Origin: an uncultured Pelagibacteraceae bacterium
GTDB taxonomy: Bacteria > Pseudomonadota > Alphaproteobacteria > Pelagibacterales > Pelagibacteraceae
Assembly (NCBI GenBank): GCA_902592375.1
Contig: CACJEG010000001.1
Coordinates: forward strand, 124,001 to 188,000
Direction of reading: 5' to 3'
DNA: 64,000 nt
Position 1 is the stretch's first letter; the number at the start of each line of letters is the position of its first letter. Below, one piece after another: positions 58,636 through 64,000 of this stretch. The notes beneath the pieces were generated by a model. It saw nothing but the letters and a program-made list of their open reading frames with translations, did no database searches and was not told where the DNA came from. The translations under genes were made by a program, and so were the position numbers.

Positions 58636-59163
58636 CTAATTTACAGATTTTAATATTTCTAGTGGAAGTGGAGCTTCTGGGTATTTTTTTTGACACAATT
58701 TTTCATAGTTTTCACAAAAACTCATGATAGTTTTTTTAACTTCTTTTTTATTTTTATTTGAAAGATTAAGGTCTTTAATTAATTCACTGCAATTTTTTTC
58801 TAATTCTTTTATTTGCTCTCCTGAAAAAAATTCTCCTGTTTCTATTTCCCAATAAGTGTCTTCAAGCTCATCATCAGTTAAATCATTTAGTTTTTTCTGT
58901 AATAATTTAATAGTTTCGTCCTCTGTTGCTTTATCTCTCATAGGAGAATTTTTAAGTTTTCCAAGGCATTTATCTCTTAATCCATCAATGAAATGAAAAT
59001 AAGGTTTACCCTCTGAAAAATCTCTAAAATGATTTGTACTAAAATACTTATCTATAGCTCTTTCTGTAGAAACCTTTTCTTTGCCCTTAATTATTGCTAT
59101 TTGCACATAAACTTCTTGGCTAATATATTCTTCTATATGATCTTTAACTTTTTGAGGTATCAT
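58636..59163 (-). CDS. Cytoplasmic hypothetical protein
   Basis: 175 aa, charged, ATG to stop, no recognised family. Confidence 0.65.
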   Translation of the reverse strand: MIPQKVKDHIEEYISQEVYVQIAIIKGKEKVSTERAIDKYFSTNHFRDFSEGKPYFHFIDGLRDKCLGKLKNSPMRDKATEDETIKLLQKKLNDLTDDELEDTYWEIETGEFFSGEQIKELEKNCSELIKDLNLSNKNKKEVKKTIMSFCENYEKLCQKKYPEAPLPLEILKSVN

Positions 59164-59176
59164 TCTAACTTAGTAA

Positions 59177-59644
59177 TTAATGTTCTTCTCTGTACCTGCT
59201 GTGGCAAGCCTTACAATTACTCCACATAAATTGTTTCAGAGTACCTCTTATATCTTCGGCATCTTCAATTACAGATGTAAGTTTTATCATATCATCAGAG
59301 GCTTTTTGCATTAATGCATTAAAAGCATCTTTTTCTTCCCAAACAGTTGGTAAAGCTTCAGTATCAAATTCATCTTCAGTGCTTTCGGGAAATAGATCTA
59401 TCAAAACTTTATAATTTTCACTCATTTCAATCATTAGTTTTTTTGCTTTTTCAAAATCTCCTTTTGAAGAGAAAGCCTGAACCCTTTTAGCTGTACTATA
59501 GTTTTTACTAAACAATGCTTGTCTACTTTTAACAATATCTTCTACTGTTAACTCAGCATTAGAAGATGAGACGAAAAATACGCTTAAAATCGAGAATAAA
59601 ATTATTTTAATATATTTTTTTATGTGATTAAATAAATTATGCAT
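59177..59644 (-). CDS. Cytochrome c'-like secreted heme protein
   Basis: Signal peptide; C-terminal heme motif CKACHSRYREEH. Confidence 0.85.
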   Translation of the reverse strand: MHNLFNHIKKYIKIILFSILSVFFVSSSNAELTVEDIVKSRQALFSKNYSTAKRVQAFSSKGDFEKAKKLMIEMSENYKVLIDLFPESTEDEFDTEALPTVWEEKDAFNALMQKASDDMIKLTSVIEDAEDIRGTLKQFMWSNCKACHSRYREEH

Positions 59645-60166
59645 GTAACAAATACCTTAACAGAGTATGGAATTATCTCAAAGGTGTTACATTGGCTCAG
59701 CGCAGCTATTCTATTCATACAAATACCTTTGGGTTTTTATCTAGTTGATTTAGATTTTGGTGATCAAAGAATAACTATTGAAGATATACACGTTACGTTA
59801 GGTTTAACTGTGTTTTATATAATAATAATTAGATTAATAAATAATATACTTAATCCAACTCCAAAATTAGATCCAAGTATTTTTAAAGGACAGAGGTTTT
59901 TGGCAAAAATGAACCATGTGCTTTTATATATTGCTATTTTATCAATAACAATTTCAGGAATATTAAAAAAATTGTTTAATGGGGAAACATTAACAATATT
60001 GTTTAAGGAAATTCAAATTAACGAAAATTTTGATTTAGCAGATCAGTTTTATGAAATTCATATTCTTTCGAATTATACTCTTATCGGTTTAATAGTGCTT
60101 CATATATCTGCTGTTATTGTTCACAAACTATTTTTTGGGGACAATTTATTAAAGAGAATTCTTTAA
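59639..60166 (+). CDS. Cytochrome b561-like membrane protein
   Basis: ISKVLHWLSAAILFIQIPLGFYL; MNHVLLYIAILSITISGIL; EIHILSNYTLIGLIVLHISAVIVHKL. Confidence 0.87.
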   Translation: MHVTNTLTEYGIISKVLHWLSAAILFIQIPLGFYLVDLDFGDQRITIEDIHVTLGLTVFYIIIIRLINNILNPTPKLDPSIFKGQRFLAKMNHVLLYIAILSITISGILKKLFNGETLTILFKEIQINENFDLADQFYEIHILSNYTLIGLIVLHISAVIVHKLFFGDNLLKRIL

Positions 60167-60168
60167 TC

Positions 60169-60606
60169 TTAATGACAAGCAATTCCAAATTTTTTTAATC
60201 TCCAATAATTATAAGGCCAAGGAGTTAAAAAACCTACAATCAGCATTATTGGTACCACCCACCATGTTAAAATTGCGCCTCCAGTTAAAACGTAGTCAGT
60301 TAAATTCATCATGATTTCCATACTAATCATTGAAATTAAACTCATGCCACAAGCTGTTTTGAATGCATTAACAAAATTAAAATTTTGTGTCATTAAAATT
60401 ATTGTTTCTAAAATAATACTTGTAATCAATCCGTTTATGATTGCTAAAATCATTATTCCTAAAACAGGAAAAGGAATTTGAGTTAATTGAAAAAATAATA
60501 TTGTTCCAAAATCTCCAATTGCACAACCAAGTACACACCAGGCTGTATTTTTTGCACTTCTTTTCCAGGTATGTCTGCAAGACCAATGAAATGTGGAGGT
60601 ATTCAT
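60169..60606 (-). CDS. DUF4396-like membrane protein
   Basis: TFHWSCRHTWKRSAKNTAWCVLGCAIGDFGTILFF; VGFLTPWPYNYWRLKKFGIACH. Confidence 0.82.
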   Translation of the reverse strand: MNTSTFHWSCRHTWKRSAKNTAWCVLGCAIGDFGTILFFQLTQIPFPVLGIMILAIINGLITSIILETIILMTQNFNFVNAFKTACGMSLISMISMEIMMNLTDYVLTGGAILTWWVVPIMLIVGFLTPWPYNYWRLKKFGIACH

Positions 60607-60628
60607 TATTATTTGATATTAATGATAA

Positions 60629-61312
60629 ATGATTTTTAGACAAGTTTTCGATAATAAATCATCAACTTATACCTATTTAATTGCGTCGGCAAAAGGTCGC
60701 GAGGCAGTCATAATTGATCCAGTAATTGAGAATGTTGAAAGCTATATTAGGCTACTAAACGAATTAGATTTAAAATTAGTTAAGGTAATAGATACTCATA
60801 TTCATGCTGACCATGTAACTGGTGCAAGTAAACTTAAGCAAGCCACAAATTGCTCTACACTTATGGGGGAACACACCCCTGCTGACGCTGTTGAAATTAA
60901 AGTAAAAGATGATGAAATAATAAGAATCGATCAAATAGAAATCAAAGCGATGTATACTCCTGGTCATACTTCTGACAGTTATAGTTTCTTAATGGATAAC
61001 TATTTGTTTTCAGGAGATACTCTTTTAATTAATGGCACTGGTCGAACAGATTTTCAAAATGGTAGCTCAAAAGATGCTTATAATTCTATTTTTAATAGAT
61101 TGTTAAAATTACCTGAGGACACCATTTTGTATCCTGGTCATGATTATAACGGCAAAGAATCTAGTACCATTGGTAATGAAAAAAAATTTAACCCAAGATT
61201 GCAGGTTAAAAATGTTGATGAATATGTTGATCTTATGTCAAATCTTAATTTAGCAAAACCAAAATTAATAGATATTAATGTAAGTAGAAATATTAAGTTA
61301 GGTGCTAACTAA
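60629..61312 (+). CDS. MBL-fold hydrolase, ETHE1/persulfide dioxygenase-like
   Basis: FDNKSSTYTYLIA; DTHIHADHVTGASKLK; YTPGHTSDSYSF; LYPGHDYNGKESSTIGNEKKFNPRL. Confidence 0.88.
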   Translation: MIFRQVFDNKSSTYTYLIASAKGREAVIIDPVIENVESYIRLLNELDLKLVKVIDTHIHADHVTGASKLKQATNCSTLMGEHTPADAVEIKVKDDEIIRIDQIEIKAMYTPGHTSDSYSFLMDNYLFSGDTLLINGTGRTDFQNGSSKDAYNSIFNRLLKLPEDTILYPGHDYNGKESSTIGNEKKFNPRLQVKNVDEYVDLMSNLNLAKPKLIDINVSRNIKLGAN

Positions 61313-61622
61313 AGACAACAAATATTAAAAACCAATAAGAAACTAATCCAGCTGAAATTGTTGCAATAATATTTTTTGAAAAATAACCTACAATAACAGC
61401 AACTAATGCTCCAAAAATTTTAGGATCATTCATTTCTATAAAAGTTCCAAAATCATTTATAAATATTCCTGGAAATATTATTGCTGGGAATACTGCAGAA
61501 GGAACGTATTCCAATACTGCTTTAATTTTATCTCCCAACATATCTCTACTTATTAAAGCGATCATAGTCATTCTAGTAAAGTAAGTTAATATCCCAGCAA
61601 AAATTATTGCAGTAAGAGTCAT
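61305..61622 (-). CDS. azlD: AzlD family protein
   Basis: ILTYFTRMTMIALISRDMLGDKIKAVLEYVPSAVFPAIIFPGIF; 105 aa next to AzlC. Confidence 0.88.
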   Translation of the reverse strand: MTLTAIIFAGILTYFTRMTMIALISRDMLGDKIKAVLEYVPSAVFPAIIFPGIFINDFGTFIEMNDPKIFGALVAVIVGYFSKNIIATISAGLVSYWFLIFVVFS

Positions 61623-62305
61623 TTTTTTAACCTCAATAATAGTGCAGCCACAAATAAAGCAATTATGGGTGAAATAATTATGTAGGATTTAAATGGAGCG
61701 TCAAAAAATAACAGTGAACTCAAGCCACAAGTAATCATTACAATTACATGATCTAATTTTTTTAAATCCTGAACAACAATTGCTATAAATGTTAGGGGAA
61801 TTGCAAATTTTAATCCAAGTTCTTCTGGAACAAATGATCCTAAAACAATACCTGATAAAGTTGCTATCTGCCAACAAACCCACATTGTACAACCGGTACC
61901 AATTAAATGATAATGTAAAAATTCTTCACTTCTATTTTTTTTGAAAAACTTATTAGACTCAGCAAACCCTTGATCTACAACAACATAAGAAATTAATAAT
62001 TTTTTTATAAAAGATAATTTTTCTAAATATTCAGATAAAACAGCTCCATATAATAAATGTCTGGAATTTATAATTCCAACAGAAGCAACTGCAACTAAAC
62101 TAGATGCGCCCCCTGATAACAATTGTAAAAATACTATCTGTGAAGCTCCTCCAAAAATTATGAAAGACATTGCGTAAACTAAATATGGGTGAAATCCGAG
62201 TTCAACACCGATTGCTCCACAAATTATTCCAAATGGAATAACAGAGAGCATGTGTGGTGAAATATCCAACATTCCTCGAGTAAATAATTGTTTTTTGGTA
62301 AGCAT
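61619..62305 (-). CDS. azlC: AzlC family branched-chain amino acid exporter
   Basis: IPFGIICGAIGVELGFHPYLVYAMSFIIFGGASQIVFLQLLSGGA; INSRHLLYGAVLSEYL. Confidence 0.9.
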   Translation of the reverse strand: MLTKKQLFTRGMLDISPHMLSVIPFGIICGAIGVELGFHPYLVYAMSFIIFGGASQIVFLQLLSGGASSLVAVASVGIINSRHLLYGAVLSEYLEKLSFIKKLLISYVVVDQGFAESNKFFKKNRSEEFLHYHLIGTGCTMWVCWQIATLSGIVLGSFVPEELGLKFAIPLTFIAIVVQDLKKLDHVIVMITCGLSSLLFFDAPFKSYIIISPIIALFVAALLLRLKK

Positions 62306-62317
62306 TTGCTTGTTTTA

Positions 62318-63379
62318 TTAAAAACAAACTATGTGATCAATATTAATCGGTCTTTTAATTCCAAACTTTTCGTCAGCTTCATGTTGATGTTCGTGATGGG
62401 AATGAACAAAAACTGGTATTAACAAATCGCTGTTGGTTTTTAAAGTATAGATAAAGTTTGTTCCTCTAAATTTTCGATCTACTACTTCTAGCTTTAGATT
62501 GCTTTTATCATCGTGCTCAAGGTCTTCTGGTTGTAATAATAATTGTACATTTGAACCTTTTGGATAACGCTTAATAAAATTACCTTTAATTGTTCCAAGA
62601 TCCTCATTTTCTAACGAATTTTCTCCTGTTACTTTTGCTGGGATTAATATTCCACGATTTAAAAAATTTACTACTTCGACTGAGTTTGGAAAATGATAAA
62701 CATTATAAGGATCGTCAAACTGTTTAATTTGGCCATCTAATATAATTGCACATTTGGTACCAAGATAAAAAGCTTCATAGGAGTCATGAGTAACAATTAT
62801 TGTTGTAATTTTTAATTTACTTAATAATTTTTTTAATCTTACTTGAATTTCTTCTTTAAAACTTTGATCTACATTAGATAGGGGTTCATCTAAAAGCAAA
62901 AGATCAGGTTGAGTTAATAGCGATCTTGCAAGCGAAGCTCTTTGCGCCTCCCCTGCACTAATTTCATGAGGATATTTTGGTAATATTTTTTCTATATCAA
63001 GAAAATCTATAATCTCTTTAAAACTAAGTTTTTTCTTTCTTTTTCCTTTATTTCTCTCTGCGCCTAATAAAATATTTTTTTCAACTGTGTAATGAGGAAA
63101 TAAACTGTTGTCCTGAAAAGCTAAAGATATGTTTCTATCTTCAGGTTCTACATTTTGATCTTTAGACGATAATAATTTTCCGTTTAATTTTATTGAACCT
63201 TTATCAATTTTTTCTAAACCAGCTATAGTCCTAAGTATTGTGGTTTTACCAATTCCTGAAGGACCAAGAATACATAAAGTATCCCCTTCATTTTCAATCG
63301 CAAAAGATGCATTCTTGACTTTAATCTTTCCACTTATAGTGAAATCAACATTTTTAATCTCTAAATAACTATCGCTCAT
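62318..63379 (-). CDS. ABC transporter ATP-binding protein, Fe3+/FbpC type
   Basis: GPSGIGKTTILRTIAGLE; ISAGEAQRASLARSLLTQPDLLLLDEPLSNVD. Confidence 0.9.
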   Translation of the reverse strand: MSDSYLEIKNVDFTISGKIKVKNASFAIENEGDTLCILGPSGIGKTTILRTIAGLEKIDKGSIKLNGKLLSSKDQNVEPEDRNISLAFQDNSLFPHYTVEKNILLGAERNKGKRKKKLSFKEIIDFLDIEKILPKYPHEISAGEAQRASLARSLLTQPDLLLLDEPLSNVDQSFKEEIQVRLKKLLSKLKITTIIVTHDSYEAFYLGTKCAIILDGQIKQFDDPYNVYHFPNSVEVVNFLNRGILIPAKVTGENSLENEDLGTIKGNFIKRYPKGSNVQLLLQPEDLEHDDKSNLKLEVVDRKFRGTNFIYTLKTNSDLLIPVFVHSHHEHQHEADEKFGIKRPINIDHIVCF

Positions 63380-64000
63380 TTTCCCTCAGTATATATTTAG
63401 ATGTAAGCATTATAAATAGAGTTGCAATCAAAATTAGAAACAATGAAGGAACAGCTGCAGCTTCTAATAAGTCTTCTGAAGCAGATATATAAGCTGTAGT
63501 TGCAAATGTTTCAAAATTAAAAGGTCTTAAAATCAAAGTGATTGGCAATTCTCTTATTATTTCTAAAGAAATTAGTATTCCAACAAATAAAAGAGAGTTT
63601 CTTAAGAAAGGTACATGAATATTCATGAAAGTTTTCTTCTTAGAGTAACCAAGCAAATATGAACTTTCATCGACGGAAATATTTATTTTCTCATAACCAG
63701 ATTTTATTCCATTAAAGGCTAAAGAATAGAATCTTACAAAATAAACTAAGACAAGTCCAAGAATGGAACCAATAAACATTTTTTTAATAGATAAAAAACC
63801 TAGTGCTTTTACAACATTGTCATCAAACCATGCAATAAAAGTTATAAATGCCACTGCTAAAATTACTCCTGGAATTGCATAACCAGAAATAGATAAAGTA
63901 GATAAAAAGTTTAAAGTTTTATTTTTAGAAACTCTATTTCCATAATTAGAAATTAAAGAAAAAATTATTAAAACTAAGCTTGATAATAACACCAAGTACA
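63369..64000 (-). CDS. ABC transporter permease, Fe3+/FbpB type, partial (runs off the window)
   Basis: SGYAIPGVILAVAFITFIAWF; ESSYLLGYSKKKTFMNIHVPFLRNSLLFVGILISLEIIRELPITLILRPFNFETFATTAYISASEDLLEAAAVPSL. Confidence 0.85.
   Translation of the reverse strand, partial: YLVLLSSLVLIIFSLISNYGNRVSKNKTLNFLSTLSISGYAIPGVILAVAFITFIAWFDDNVVKALGFLSIKKMFIGSILGLVLVYFVRFYSLAFNGIKSGYEKINISVDESSYLLGYSKKKTFMNIHVPFLRNSLLFVGILISLEIIRELPITLILRPFNFETFATTAYISASEDLLEAAAVPSLFLILIATLFIMLTSKYILRENER

Noticed and set aside
60377-60643. 88-aa minus ORF overlapping the DUF4396 gene
   Set aside because: Out of frame with the DUF4396 CDS, Asn/Ser/Phe-rich, no motifs.
1-64000. Mobile elements, prophage, CRISPR arrays, toxin-antitoxin or BGC-type systems
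   Set aside because: No transposase, integrase, phage, Cas or NRPS/PKS motifs in the translations and no regularly spaced repeats noticed.

Overview
The window is a gene-dense, AT-rich bacterial chromosome segment. Its content fits a streamlined marine alphaproteobacterium of the SAR11/Pelagibacterales type; this is inferred from composition, gene content and very short or negative intergenic distances, and was not tested phylogenetically. I found no phage, transposon, CRISPR array or rRNA, and one tRNA (Met, CAT). Main blocks: (1) purine salvage (guaC, gpt-like); (2) a taurine/organosulfonate block (alanine dehydrogenase, class-III aminotransferase, tauABC-like ABC transporter with a very large permease, LDH2-family dehydrogenase, tandem-wHTH regulator, BASS transporter, phosphate acetyltransferase, HisD/HpsN-like dehydrogenase); (3) a GH63-like hydrolase with a MalFGEK-type ABC transporter; (4) a cryptic divergent cluster of two bi-domain SnoaL-like proteins, a cupin, a core-MetE-like protein, a second ABC transporter lacking its own ATPase, and a HAD phosphatase; (5) cysE-cysK; (6) small secreted/SnoaL/DsbA-like proteins, including one frameshifted gene, and a paired SMR/DUF2798/SMR module whose SMR members both lack the canonical Glu14; (7) ppc plus a large sugar-acid catabolic cluster with a TRAP transporter; (8) a convergent intergenic region with a 9-codon ORF and structured sequence; (9) cytochrome c'/cytochrome b561 genes whose divergent start codons share one ATGCAT palindrome; (10) an AzlCD exporter and the end of an iron-type ABC operon. 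The best candidates for undescribed biology are the SnoaL/cupin/MetE cluster, the Glu14-less SMR pair, the 58.4-58.6 kb orphan RNA/nonapeptide locus, and the interleaved (pseudoknot-like) repeats upstream of the CDS at 34779. All product names rest on reading the translations; no database search was run.
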